NCBI RefSeq assembly: GCF_029714425.1
Contig: NZ_CP121668.1
Coordinates: 6,593,501-6,657,500 of the forward strand
Reading direction: 5' to 3'
DNA from: Bradyrhizobium sp. CB2312
GTDB lineage: Bacteria; Pseudomonadota; Alphaproteobacteria; Rhizobiales; Xanthobacteraceae
DNA length: 64,000 nt
Position 1 is the first letter of the stretch, and each line of letters begins with the position of its first letter. Under the pieces are notes generated by a model. The model worked only from the letters and a program-made list of their open reading frames with translations, made no database searches and was not told the DNA's origin. Position numbers and translations under genes: made by a program. Below are positions 1 through 8,283 of this stretch, in pieces.

Positions 1-1065
1 GAGAACGCGGGTGCGCAGGAGATCTCCAGGCTCCTCGGCGCCGGGCTGACCGCGCGCGGCTACCGCGTCACCAACCTGTTCTTCTTCCGCAAGTCGGATT
101 CGTTCGACGAGCCCCCCGATACGCTCTATTGCGCCTCGCGCCGCCCCGGCGATCCGCTGGCGCTGCTGCGCATGCTGTGGACGCTCGGCCGTCATATCAG
201 GACCATCCGGCCCGATGCCGTCCTGACCTTCCAGCATTTCGGCAACGTCATCGGCGCGGGCGTGACGCGCCTCGTCGGCCGCGCGCCCGTCGTCGCCAAT
301 CAGGTGTCGTCCGCACTGTCGATGAGCTGGCCGGTCCGCACCGCCGACGTCGCCATGGGCAGCCTCGGCTTCTTCGACTGCATCACGCTCAACTCGAAGG
401 ACATGGAGCGCGAATATTCGCGCTACCCCGCGGCCTACCGCTCGCGCATGGTGCATGTCCCCCACGGCTTCGACGACAAGGCGCTCACCTTGTCAAAGCA
501 GGCTGCGCGGCAGAAATTCAGTTTGCCGCCGAACCGTACATTGCTCGGCTGCGCAGCGCGGCTGCATCCGCACAAACGGCTCGATGCGGCGATACGCCTC
601 CTTCCCGATCAGCCATCCTGGCACCTCGCCCTCGCCGGCCAGGGCGCCGACGAGGCGCGGCTGAGGCAGCTCGCGGATGAGCTGAAAGTATCGGACCGGT
701 TGCATCTGCTCGGCGAAATCCCGCCGCGCCGGATGGCAGAGTTCCTCGCTTGTCTCGACGTGTTCGTATTTCCGACGCAGGCCGAGACCTTCGGCCTTGC
801 CGCGGTCGAGGCCGCGAATGCCGGTGTTCCCTCCGTCGTCACCGATCTTCCCGTGCTGCGCGAGGTGCTCTCCTTCGAAGGCAAGCCGACAGCCCTGTTC
901 GTCGACGCCACCGATCATGCGCAGCTGTCGGCTGCCGTCTCCAGGCTCCTGAATGACCAGGCATTGAGCGACGAGCTGCGACACAACGGCAAGGGCCTGA
1001 AGTCCCGCTATTCGGTCGATGCGATGGTGGAGGAATACGTTCGAATTCTCGGCCAGGTCATCTGA
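1..1065 (+). CDS. GT4-family glycosyltransferase, 5' end outside window
   Basis: The reading frame is open from base 1, so only the first residues are missing. The visible N-terminal part (ENAGAQEISRLLGAG) is the usual glycine-rich acceptor-side start of GT4 enzymes. The C-terminal half has the GT-B donor-binding pattern: GCAARLHPHKR near the domain start, a LLGEIPPRRMAEFL strand, and the E-x7-E-like stretch FPTQAETFGLAAVEAANAG that binds the nucleotide sugar. It probably transfers a sugar onto a surface polysaccharide or glycolipid precursor at the cytoplasmic face of the membrane. The acceptor and donor cannot be read from sequence. The next gene starts 27 bp downstream on the same strand, so this is probably the end of a polysaccharide operon. 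Confidence 0.85.
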   Translation, partial: ENAGAQEISRLLGAGLTARGYRVTNLFFFRKSDSFDEPPDTLYCASRRPGDPLALLRMLWTLGRHIRTIRPDAVLTFQHFGNVIGAGVTRLVGRAPVVANQVSSALSMSWPVRTADVAMGSLGFFDCITLNSKDMEREYSRYPAAYRSRMVHVPHGFDDKALTLSKQAARQKFSLPPNRTLLGCAARLHPHKRLDAAIRLLPDQPSWHLALAGQGADEARLRQLADELKVSDRLHLLGEIPPRRMAEFLACLDVFVFPTQAETFGLAAVEAANAGVPSVVTDLPVLREVLSFEGKPTALFVDATDHAQLSAAVSRLLNDQALSDELRHNGKGLKSRYSVDAMVEEYVRILGQVI

Positions 1066-1092
1066 CCGGGCATTGGAAGAGATGGGCTCGAC

Positions 1093-2628
1093 ATGATCAT
1101 CGAGTTTCGCTGTGAACGTGACTATGCGCGGCAATGGATGGGCCACGAGGCGCTGTCGATCGACGGCCGCGACGTTCCGGTCCGGATCGCATGGACCGCG
1201 ACGGCACAGCCGCGGCCCGCGGGCCTCGATGCGCTGTTCGAGCTCGAGCGCCTGGTGCTCAACAAGGGCAAGCTAGGTGGCGCCGGCAGGCTGAAGATCA
1301 CTCCGGAACGAGCGCAGGCGCGCACAGGCACGGCCGATGTGATCGTCGATTTCACGGGCGCGTCGCGGGATCCGAACTGTACGGCCCGGCTGTATCTCCG
1401 CCCCCTGTTCAATGGCACTGCCGGCGAGAACGCCGCGCTCGCCGCGATTCTCGCCGGCGATCTGCCCGTCATCGAGATCGTCAACGAGGTCGACGGCGCC
1501 GTGCTCGATCGCGGTCATCCGTCCGCAGAGATCGCGGCCGGTCTGAGCGGCGGGCTCGAAACGGTCATGGCGCGAACGCTGACCATGGTGGCGGCGATCC
1601 TGTCGGGACGGCCGCGCATCGTGCCGCAGCTCGCGCGTCCCGCGCCTGATGGCAACGACCGGCAGCCGGCGGCCTATGTGTTGCGCGGTCTCGCGGTGTC
1701 GATCGCCAAGGAGATCTATCGCCTCTGCTGCTATGCGCCGCACTGGCATGTCGGGTGGCGCTTCAATGACGGCGCCGGCGTCTGGCAGACCGGAGATCTC
1801 TCCGGGCCACGCTGGAACGTGCTCGGCGATCCCGGAAACCATTTCTACGCCGACCCCTTCCCGATCACCTGGCGCGGACGAACCTTCGTCTTCTTCGAGG
1901 ACCTCGATCACCGCGTCGGAAAAGGCATCATCTCGGCGATCGAGTTCGGCGACGCCGGGCCGATCGGAGAAGTCGTGCCGGTGCTGGAAGAGCCCTGGCA
2001 CCTCTCCTATCCGTTCCTGATCGAGGACGATGGCGAGCTGTGGATGATCCCCGAGAGCTCGCTCCACGGCGACGTCGCGCTCTACAAATGCGTCCGGTTT
2101 CCGGACAAATGGGAGCGGCACGCGACGCTGCTGTCGGGCCTCGAGCTCGCCGACGCGACGATCACGCGGCACAACGGACTGAACTATCTGTTCGGCGCCT
2201 GGCGCGACGGAGCCGGCGGCTATTCGGATTCGCTGGCGATCTATTACGCGGACCATCTGCTCGGGCCGTGGCTGCCCCATGCCAGCAACCCGGTGCTGAT
2301 CGATCGCGCAAGCACGCGACCGGCGGGGAATTTCGTCACCATCGATGGCAAATTGTGGCGGCCGGTGCAGAACTGCGCCGATGGATATGGCGCTGCGCTC
2401 GCCCTCGCCGAGATCGTCGAGCTGTCGCCGACCACGTACAGGCAGGTCGTCCGCCACTCGCTCAAGCCGGGCCCGGCCTGGACCGGCAGGAAGCTGCACA
2501 CGCTGAACCGCTGCGGCCGGCTCGAGGTGATCGACGGATCGCGCGTCCAGCCCAAGACCCGCGTCTTCACGAGCAGACGTCCGGCGGCCGTTCTCCCGGC
2601 GCGAGCGAGCGCATCGACCGCCTGCTGA
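1093..2628 (+). CDS. GINT1 N-terminal-like (propeller) protein of a polysaccharide locus
   Basis: A 511-residue protein. The second half (about residues 235-480) has the repeated strand pattern of the domain named after plant glucosamine inositolphosphorylceramide transferase 1, with FYADPFP at 251-257 followed by GRTFVFFEDLD and later LSYPFLIEDDGELWMIPES. This looks like a five-bladed, glycosidase-like propeller. The first 185 residues resemble the N-terminal region of formyltransferase-like proteins found with such domains. No signal peptide is visible. Context after a GT4 enzyme suggests a role in modifying or transferring a sugar on a surface glycan, but the reaction is unknown. The ATG at 1093 follows a GGAAGAG-like ribosome site. 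Domain assignment is from memory of the family. Confidence 0.7.
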   Translation: MIIEFRCERDYARQWMGHEALSIDGRDVPVRIAWTATAQPRPAGLDALFELERLVLNKGKLGGAGRLKITPERAQARTGTADVIVDFTGASRDPNCTARLYLRPLFNGTAGENAALAAILAGDLPVIEIVNEVDGAVLDRGHPSAEIAAGLSGGLETVMARTLTMVAAILSGRPRIVPQLARPAPDGNDRQPAAYVLRGLAVSIAKEIYRLCCYAPHWHVGWRFNDGAGVWQTGDLSGPRWNVLGDPGNHFYADPFPITWRGRTFVFFEDLDHRVGKGIISAIEFGDAGPIGEVVPVLEEPWHLSYPFLIEDDGELWMIPESSLHGDVALYKCVRFPDKWERHATLLSGLELADATITRHNGLNYLFGAWRDGAGGYSDSLAIYYADHLLGPWLPHASNPVLIDRASTRPAGNFVTIDGKLWRPVQNCADGYGAALALAEIVELSPTTYRQVVRHSLKPGPAWTGRKLHTLNRCGRLEVIDGSRVQPKTRVFTSRRPAAVLPARASASTAC

Positions 2629-2671
2629 ACCGCCGCGAGCTTGTTGCCGGCGGCGGCGCAGCCTGATGGCC

Positions 2672-2950
2672 TCAGCAGCCGCGACAGATGACCAGCTTCC
2701 TGTCGACTTCCGTGTCGAGGCGTCGCAGCTCGGCGTCCGCCGCCGACGGTCCCGCGCTCAGCGGAATATCACGCAGGCGCGGCTGCCGGTGACCTATCGG
2801 TGTCCGCAATCGCTCGGCCGATGCAACATCGTCGGCGGAGGCGATCCTGCGGATAACAGTGCCTGACGTGCCTTCGGCATCTGCGCCTTCGAGCGAGGAG
2901 CCGAACAGAAGCAAGGCGGCAACGACGGTCAGACCATATCGGTTGGACAT
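2672..2950 (-). CDS. small exported hypothetical protein
   Basis: A protein of about 92 residues with a clear Sec-type signal: MSNRYG, a hydrophobic core LTVVAALLLFGSS, and a probable cleavage after ADA. The mature part is short, charged and arginine-rich and ends CRGC. Three ATG codons lie in tandem (2956, 2953, 2950). An AGGAG ribosome site at 2958-2962 is best spaced (7 nt) for the third, so 2950 is chosen. I recognise no family. It is convergent with the polysaccharide gene upstream and lies about 120 bp beyond the histidine kinase stop on the same strand, so it may be transcribed separately. Confidence 0.55.
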   Translation of the reverse strand: MSNRYGLTVVAALLLFGSSLEGADAEGTSGTVIRRIASADDVASAERLRTPIGHRQPRLRDIPLSAGPSAADAELRRLDTEVDRKLVICRGC

Positions 2951-3069
2951 CATCATTCTCCTATCGCGGTCGGATTGGGGCGCTCGGGAAATGAGCAACC
3001 TGACGCGATGGATAGGACGAACGAGCTACACGACGGCTTCCCGCCAGCGATATCGCGTTACCGGTGAAA

Positions 3070-5574
3070 CTAGCCTGCGGAGGCGATCCGCTTGGCTCTC
3101 TTGCCGGCAGCCGATGCCGTGAGGCATCGCGACAGCGCCGCGGCGAGCTCGGCCGACATCAGCGGATGATGCACGAGCTCGGTCACGCCCGCGGTCGCAA
3201 GCAAGGGCGCAGCGAAATGATGCACGGAGGGGCTCGCGAGAATGATCGGCAGGCCCGGCGCCGCATCATGCAGCAGATAGGCGAGATCGAGCGAAGAGCC
3301 TCCCGGCACGTGGCACACCAGCGCCACGTCGAAGCGCGTGCGCGCAGCGCGGCAGGCCGCCTCGGCATCGTCCAGCCGCGAGAATCCGACCGGCTCGTAA
3401 CCGAGCGCGGCGAGAATCTCCTCGTTGCGCAGCAGGCGCTTGCGGTCCGCTTCGAGCACGAGAACGGTTTCCCCGGCGCCACGAAGCGCGAGCGACGGCG
3501 CGAGCTGCACCGATATCGGCTCATCCGGCGATCCGCACGGCAGCCAGATGTCGAAGCGCGTTCCGGCGCCAAGCGTGCTCTGCACGACCACGGCGCCGCC
3601 GTGCTGCTCGACGATCTCCCGGACCGTCGCAAGCCCGAGACCGTTACCTTCCGACCGCGTCGTGAAGAATGGCTCGAATACCTGCTCGAGCGTCGCCTCG
3701 TCCATCCCCGGTCCCGGATCGGAGACCGAGATCACGGCGAAGCGGCCACGCCGCAATTCGGTTCGCCCGATCGACAACGGATGCATGATGTCCCGTTCGG
3801 CGATCTGCAGGTCGATGACGCCGGGTTCTTCCATCGCCTGGGCGGCGTTGTTGCAGAGATTGAGGATGACCTGCTGCAATTGCGCGGGCTCGCCCGAGAC
3901 GGTGATGTTTTCGGCACGCTGGCTGACCACGAGTCTCACATGTGCAGGCAACGATGCAGCGAGCAGCGCCTCGGTTTCCGCCACCAGCGTTCCGATGCAG
4001 ATACGCTCCTGTCGCCCCTGGCTGCGCCGGCCGAAGGTCAGGATCTGGCCGACGAGCTCGCGCGCCCGCTCGCCGGCCCGGCGGATCTCGGCGAGGCTCG
4101 CCGCGGACCGGCTCCCCGACTTGATGCCGTTGTCGGCCATCTCGACATAGCCGAGGATCGCCCCGACGATATTGTTGAAGTTGTGGGCAATACCGCTGGC
4201 GAAGGTGCCGATCGTCTCCATCCTCCGCGCCTGTTGCAGGCTCGCCTGCAGCCTCTCCTTCTCCTGCTCGAGAACCACGCGGCCCACGGCGTTGCGGATC
4301 GCATCGAACGCGGTACGGAAGAGCGCAAATTCGGCCCATTTGCTCAGCGCCGGCGCCCGTACCGCGTCGAAGCCGAGAATGGCGGCGTGTTCACGTCCTG
4401 ATTGGGTCTTGATGCACAGCCAGCCGCGAATTCCGGCTTCGTCGAGCAGGTTCGCCAGATCGTCGGGATGCGATGGCCAGACCTTGGGAATGTAGATGAT
4501 CGCTTCCTCGCGATCATCGAACCGTTGGGCTAGGTCGAGCGCCCGGCTCGGCCAGGTCGCATCGAAGCGAACACCTTCGCGGCCCCATCGGTAGACATTG
4601 TCGGTAGCGGCTGCCGACCATGCGAAGTAAGCCCTGTCCGCACCGATGAAGCCTGCAAGCTCCTCGAGCGCGCTCTCCACATGGCTGCGCAGCGCATCAC
4701 GATGCGAATCGATGAAGCGCATCGAGATATTGGCGATCACGTGCTCGAAGGCGGCGCGACGGCGCAGGGCCTTGGCCCGCGCGCGCAACAACAGGCCGAA
4801 ATACACGAGAGCGCCGAGCAGCATCAGCGACGTGACATATTGCAGCAGGCGGTTCTTGCGCGCCGCCACCCGCGCGGAGATCTGGCGCTTGACGATCAGC
4901 GCGTGAACGGCATCCTGTTCGCGGTTGTTGGCCTCGGCGACCAGCGCTTTCAGGATGGCATCGACGTCCGGAAGCAGGTCGTGCAGCAGCTGGCCGTGCG
5001 CGACGGCCGCGTGCAGCAGCTCGTTGTCCTGGGACGCAATCTGCAAGCGTGCCAGATGGTCGAGCCGGGACTGCAACTCACCCGCGGTGACGTCGGACGT
5101 ATCGAGCGTCAGTTGCAGCATCGCAGCGGACAGCGCCGAGACATCCGCCACCAGCGGCCGGTCGTCCGACGACGACAGGCGGGCGCTGAACAGACTGAAA
5201 TAGGTGAAGGAGTTTCGAAGCAGCGCGTTCTTGCTCTTGAATTGCTCGATCAATTCCTCTTGCCGCGTGGCGCGCGCAGACAGCACGTCGATCGCGGCAA
5301 GCTGCTCCTTGTCCGTACCGGCAGCCTCGCGAAGCCGCACCAGTGCGGCGTCGTAGGCGTCCACCATCGCGACGAGGCCATCGTAATTCCGTGACAGGCC
5401 GGCCCGTGACGTCAGCACCTCGCGGCTGATGCCGCGCTCGAAGCGGGTGAAGTCGGAAAGCGCCTGCGTCTGACGGTCGTAGCGGTCCGAATTCAGGTTC
5501 AGACCGTTGAGCAGGAGCCAGGTCAACAGCGCGAGCAGGAACGCAACGCCGACCATTGCGGGCGCGAGCTTCAT
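3070..5574 (-). CDS. VirA-like hybrid sensor histidine kinase with degenerate receiver
   Basis: This 834-residue membrane sensor has TM1 at about 7-25, a mostly helical periplasmic domain (about 26-243), TM2 at about 245-263, a GAF-like linker (about 275-430), and a histidine kinase core. The core shows the H-box AHNFNN with His464, the N-box LNLCNNAAQA near 571-580, G1 DPGPGM at 619-624 and G2 NGLGLAT at 644-650. The C-terminus (about 703-820) folds like a receiver but lacks the phospho-acceptor Asp. Length, domain order and the HNFNN-type H-box match Agrobacterium VirA, which senses plant phenolics. It overlaps the cytochrome c peroxidase stop by 4 bp (ATGA), and a VirG-like regulator lies 2 kb upstream. 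The ligand is not evident. Confident as a hybrid kinase, moderate as VirA-like. Confidence 0.85.
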   Translation of the reverse strand: MKLAPAMVGVAFLLALLTWLLLNGLNLNSDRYDRQTQALSDFTRFERGISREVLTSRAGLSRNYDGLVAMVDAYDAALVRLREAAGTDKEQLAAIDVLSARATRQEELIEQFKSKNALLRNSFTYFSLFSARLSSSDDRPLVADVSALSAAMLQLTLDTSDVTAGELQSRLDHLARLQIASQDNELLHAAVAHGQLLHDLLPDVDAILKALVAEANNREQDAVHALIVKRQISARVAARKNRLLQYVTSLMLLGALVYFGLLLRARAKALRRRAAFEHVIANISMRFIDSHRDALRSHVESALEELAGFIGADRAYFAWSAAATDNVYRWGREGVRFDATWPSRALDLAQRFDDREEAIIYIPKVWPSHPDDLANLLDEAGIRGWLCIKTQSGREHAAILGFDAVRAPALSKWAEFALFRTAFDAIRNAVGRVVLEQEKERLQASLQQARRMETIGTFASGIAHNFNNIVGAILGYVEMADNGIKSGSRSAASLAEIRRAGERARELVGQILTFGRRSQGRQERICIGTLVAETEALLAASLPAHVRLVVSQRAENITVSGEPAQLQQVILNLCNNAAQAMEEPGVIDLQIAERDIMHPLSIGRTELRRGRFAVISVSDPGPGMDEATLEQVFEPFFTTRSEGNGLGLATVREIVEQHGGAVVVQSTLGAGTRFDIWLPCGSPDEPISVQLAPSLALRGAGETVLVLEADRKRLLRNEEILAALGYEPVGFSRLDDAEAACRAARTRFDVALVCHVPGGSSLDLAYLLHDAAPGLPIILASPSVHHFAAPLLATAGVTELVHHPLMSAELAAALSRCLTASAAGKRAKRIASAG

Positions 5575-6560
5575 GGCGCGCCTCCGACCTGGGAGCGGTG
5601 ATATTGTCCGGTCAGAGTGCGGAGGAAGGCGACGATTGCCTTCACCTGAGGATCAGTCAGCGTTGTGTTCAATTGTGCCTGCCCCATCTTGCGAACCGCG
5701 TCATCGAGCGTCGGTGCGCTGCCGTCGTGAAAATAAGGCGGGGTGGTCGCGACATTGCGCAGGCTCGGCACGCGCAGAATGGCCGGATCCGGCGAGGCCA
5801 ACGGATGAAATATGCCGTGACGCTGAAACAGATTTCCGCCGATATTGACGCCCTGATGGCACGAGACGCAGCCCAGGGATTTGAACTCGTGGTATCCTTC
5901 CAACTCCTCGGAGTTCAACGCGGCGCTGTCGCCCTCGAGCCAGCGGTCGAACCGGCTGCCGGGCGTCACCAGCGTCTTTTCAAAATTCACGATGGCGTCG
6001 ACGATGTCGTCGCCATCCGGACCGCGGCCGTAGGCGGCAAAGAAGCCGGCGCGCATCACGGGATCCTGATTGAGCCTCTGCGCGATCGTGTCGAGATCGC
6101 TGCCCATGATCCGCGGGTTGACGAGCGACGCCGCGACGTCTGCGCCGACGTTGCGATATCTTCCCTCCCAGCTCAAACGAAAGCTGTGCGTCGCGTTGAA
6201 GACGGTCAACGTGTTGAGCGGCAGCTCCGCGCCGCTCAGATCGACGTCGTGCGACTTCGTACTGGCGCCGTTGGAGTTGATGTCGTGGCACGACGTGCAG
6301 CTTCTCGAATTGTCGCGCGACAGACGATTGTCGCCGAACAGGCGCTCACCGAGCCTGACCTTTCGCGGATCGAGCACAGGAGCCGGCGGCATCGGCGTAA
6401 TCGGCTCGTCCATGCCGCGCCAGGCAGGCGTTGCCGATGGCGCCACCTGCGGCGGCGCCGGAGAAGGCTGGAGGCCGCTGAGGACCAGCACACAAATCGC
6501 GACGAGAGCTCGCCGCCGCACCAATTTACGCAACAATCGATTCTGGGCAAATCCAAACAC
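5571..6560 (-). CDS. di-haem cytochrome c peroxidase family protein
   Basis: A 329-residue protein with an N-terminal hydrophobic segment (about 17-30), so exported or anchored in the periplasm. It has two haem c sites, CTSCH at 88-92 and CVSCH at 231-235, as in bacterial di-haem peroxidases of the CcpA/MauG superfamily. The order LGERLFGDNRLS before the first site and VPSLRNVATTPPYFHDG near 264-280 are typical of that family. Known members reduce hydrogen peroxide with electrons from small cytochromes; some, such as MauG, modify proteins instead. The start codon is GTG with no strong ribosome site, so the true start could lie slightly downstream. Its 4-bp overlap with the VirA-like kinase implies co-translation, an unusual pairing that suggests a redox or peroxide role in the signalling unit. 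Confidence 0.85.
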   Translation of the reverse strand: MFGFAQNRLLRKLVRRRALVAICVLVLSGLQPSPAPPQVAPSATPAWRGMDEPITPMPPAPVLDPRKVRLGERLFGDNRLSRDNSRSCTSCHDINSNGASTKSHDVDLSGAELPLNTLTVFNATHSFRLSWEGRYRNVGADVAASLVNPRIMGSDLDTIAQRLNQDPVMRAGFFAAYGRGPDGDDIVDAIVNFEKTLVTPGSRFDRWLEGDSAALNSEELEGYHEFKSLGCVSCHQGVNIGGNLFQRHGIFHPLASPDPAILRVPSLRNVATTPPYFHDGSAPTLDDAVRKMGQAQLNTTLTDPQVKAIVAFLRTLTGQYHRSQVGGAP

Positions 6561-6614
6561 TGCCCGTCAGGTAGTTGTTGTCATGCATTTCAGCAATCCA
6601 CGGTTCTGGCCGAA

Positions 6615-6797
6615 TTAGCCTGCAACCTTCAAGTCTTCTTGATCGATGCGGCCGCCCCTCGTCGCCGCGTAGACGAACTGTCTCGCCCAGCCGCACGGTA
6701 TCCGGCCGGCCTCAAGGCCGCGCGCGATGAGGGCCAGGACGACCACGTGATAGTAGTCCAGGCCGGCGATCGCGCAGAAAATCGCATCAGCAATCAC
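6615..6797 (-). CDS. possible small protein translationally coupled to the DUF1127 gene
   Basis: A 60-residue frame starting at GTG and overlapping the end of the DUF1127 gene by 11 bp. The product begins with a hydrophobic stretch (IADAIFCAIAGLDYYHVVVLALIA) and ends with a charged tail (GGRIDQEDLKVAG). I recognise no family. The overlap and direction fit translational coupling. However, the frame is short and this GC-rich DNA produces many chance frames, so it may be spurious. Confidence 0.3.
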   Translation of the reverse strand: MIADAIFCAIAGLDYYHVVVLALIARGLEAGRIPCGWARQFVYAATRGGRIDQEDLKVAG

Positions 6798-7404
6798 GAC
6801 AGTACCTCACCATCCGTTCAATGTCCGCCCGGCCCTGGATGCCTATATCCCGCAAGGTCCGGTCGTCGTATTCCGCCAGCGCCCTGACGGCCCGCCTGAT
6901 CTCCTGTTCCCTGCGCCAGTGCGTCCACAACGCCACGATCTTCTCACCGAGCCCGGCTAGCCAGTCTCCGCGGTCGTGCTGCTCTATCCACGCGCCGAGC
7001 TCAGGTGCGATGACATTAGAACCGTTCAAATATTGAGAGGCGCGCTGTTCGTGCGCCACAGCGGGATCGCGACTGCCAGCGAAACGCGCCTGGTGCGCAT
7101 TTGCAGAAACCGACGCCTCTTCGACCGAGAAAGCCGCGCTCGGATGCAGCGCCGCGCCATAGACGGCAAAGCCTTCCATGAAGAACTCAAGCGCCGTCGA
7201 CCACCAGGTGGTGGCCGGACGATCCATCTCCACGAATGGTGCTACAGCCAGCGGCGTCGGGTCATTCGACATGGCCGGCGGCGTGGCGCGAACGCGCTTG
7301 CTGTCCCGATCGTTCGACAGATCAAGCGGCGCAATGCCGCCGATCTGCATGCGAGGCGGCCGAACGATCCGGTTCACGTTTGAAGAGAGCTGCGGATCCA
7401 GCAT
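6787..7404 (-). CDS. DUF1127-domain protein with long N-terminal extension
   Basis: A 205-residue protein whose last 45 residues form a DUF1127 (YjiS-like) module: arginine-rich helix, then ALAEYDDRTLRDIGI and a final MVRYCRDC. Stand-alone DUF1127 proteins are usually under 100 residues, so the approximately 150-residue N-terminal part, which has no recognisable domain, is notable. Small DUF1127 proteins in alphaproteobacteria have been linked to RNA turnover and phosphate or stress responses; whether that applies here is inference. The ATG at 7404 is preceded by AGGAG at 9-nt spacing. It sits between the VirG-like regulator and the peroxidase/VirA-like pair, all on the minus strand. Confidence 0.75.
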   Translation of the reverse strand: MLDPQLSSNVNRIVRPPRMQIGGIAPLDLSNDRDSKRVRATPPAMSNDPTPLAVAPFVEMDRPATTWWSTALEFFMEGFAVYGAALHPSAAFSVEEASVSANAHQARFAGSRDPAVAHEQRASQYLNGSNVIAPELGAWIEQHDRGDWLAGLGEKIVALWTHWRREQEIRRAVRALAEYDDRTLRDIGIQGRADIERMVRYCRDC

Positions 7405-7502
7405 GGGACGATTCTCCTGCGCGATGTTTGCAGGAGTGACCTTGAAGCCGCCCTGTTACGCGACAGTCACCGTCACGGGGAAAAAGGTTACAGACGCAGC
7501 CT

Positions 7503-7523
7503 CGCGGCGCCGTTCGCGCCGCG
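7503..7523 (-). terminator. GC hairpin just after the VirG-like gene
   Basis: A perfect 8-bp stem (CGCGGCGC / GCGCCGCG) with a 5-nt loop lies immediately beyond the stop codon of the VirG-like regulator, read on the minus strand. There is no T-tract, so it may act as a pause or RNA-protecting hairpin rather than a classical intrinsic terminator. Confidence 0.4.
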
Positions 7524-7524
7524 A

Positions 7525-8250
7525 TTAGAACGGTTCTACCGGAAGGGTGAAGACGTAACCGACGCCGCGCTCGGTCTGGATGATGCGCGGCGCGCTCGGA
7601 TCGGTCTCGAGCTTGCGCCGCAGCCGCAGCACCTGAACATCGATGCTGCGGTCAAAAATGTCTTCGTGGATGCGGGTCGCCTGGAGCAGATGCTCGCGGG
7701 TCAGCGGGCGCTGCGGTGCTTCGAGGAACGCCAGCAGCAGCGCATATTCGCCCTTGCTCAGGGGAACCTGATCGTTGTTTGCATCCAGCAGCCTGCGGCC
7801 GCGGCGTTCGAGCTTCCAGCCGTTGAAGCGATAGCCGCCGCGTTCCGGATCGCGGGCGCGCGCGGCCCGCCCCATCTCCTGACGGCGCAACACGGCGCGG
7901 ACCCGCGCCAGCAGCTCCCTCAGGCTGAATGGCTTGATGATGTAGTCGTCGGCGCCGAGCTCGAGACCGACGATACGGTCGATTTCGTCGGGCCGGTGCC
8001 CGGTCGTGATGATGACCGGCACGTCGGACTGCGCACGAATTTCCCTGAGCATGTCCAGGCCGTCGTCCTGCCCCAGCCGCAGATCGAGAATGATCAGGCT
8101 GGGCTGCGCTCCTTCCAGATGTCGGTGCAGTTCGGCCCGGGTGGATGCGGCCCTGCTCGGGACGTTGTGCTCTTCCAGATATTTGATCACCATCTGCCGT
8201 AGGGTGGGGTCGTCATCGACGACTATGATATGGCCGACGTCTGCCAACAT
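7525..8250 (-). CDS. VirG-like OmpR-family response regulator
   Basis: A 241-residue regulator with an N-terminal receiver (acidic pair Asp12/Asp13, phospho-acceptor Asp56 in LIILDLRLG, Thr83, Lys106 in KPFS) and a C-terminal winged helix (about 140-235) ending with the RGVGYVF wing. The stretches LDLRLGQDDGLD, VGLELGADDYIIKPFSLRE and YDRSID-like FDRSIDVQVLRLRRKLE closely echo Agrobacterium VirG. I chose the ATG at 8250, where GAGAG lies 7 nt upstream; a TTG start at 8292 would add 14 residues without a ribosome site. It is probably the partner of the VirA-like kinase at 3070-5574 and should act as a DNA-binding transcription activator. A direct repeat (8264-8283) overlaps its leader and may reflect autoregulation. 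Confidence 0.88.
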   Translation of the reverse strand: MLADVGHIIVVDDDPTLRQMVIKYLEEHNVPSRAASTRAELHRHLEGAQPSLIILDLRLGQDDGLDMLREIRAQSDVPVIITTGHRPDEIDRIVGLELGADDYIIKPFSLRELLARVRAVLRRQEMGRAARARDPERGGYRFNGWKLERRGRRLLDANNDQVPLSKGEYALLLAFLEAPQRPLTREHLLQATRIHEDIFDRSIDVQVLRLRRKLETDPSAPRIIQTERGVGYVFTLPVEPF

Positions 8251-8263
8251 ATTTGATCTCTCA

Positions 8264-8283
8264 AACTTGCCCCGGAACTTGCC
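8264..8283 (-). promoter_or_regulatory. direct repeat AACTTGCC-N4-AACTTGCC upstream of virG-like gene
   Basis: AACTTGCC occurs at 8264-8271 and again at 8276-8283, a 12-bp period, 14-33 bp upstream of the regulator start codon. OmpR-family proteins commonly bind tandem half-sites about one helical turn apart, so autoregulation is possible. This is inference from spacing only. Confidence 0.3.

Noticed and set aside
3064..4401. Plus-strand frame of 445 residues opposite the histidine kinase
   Set aside because: Shadow of the kinase. No domain, and composition typical of antisense frames.
3070..8250. VirA/VirG genes taken as evidence of a Ti/Ri plasmid
   Set aside because: No virB, virD, T-DNA border, replication or conjugation gene is present, and the surroundings are chromosomal catabolic genes.
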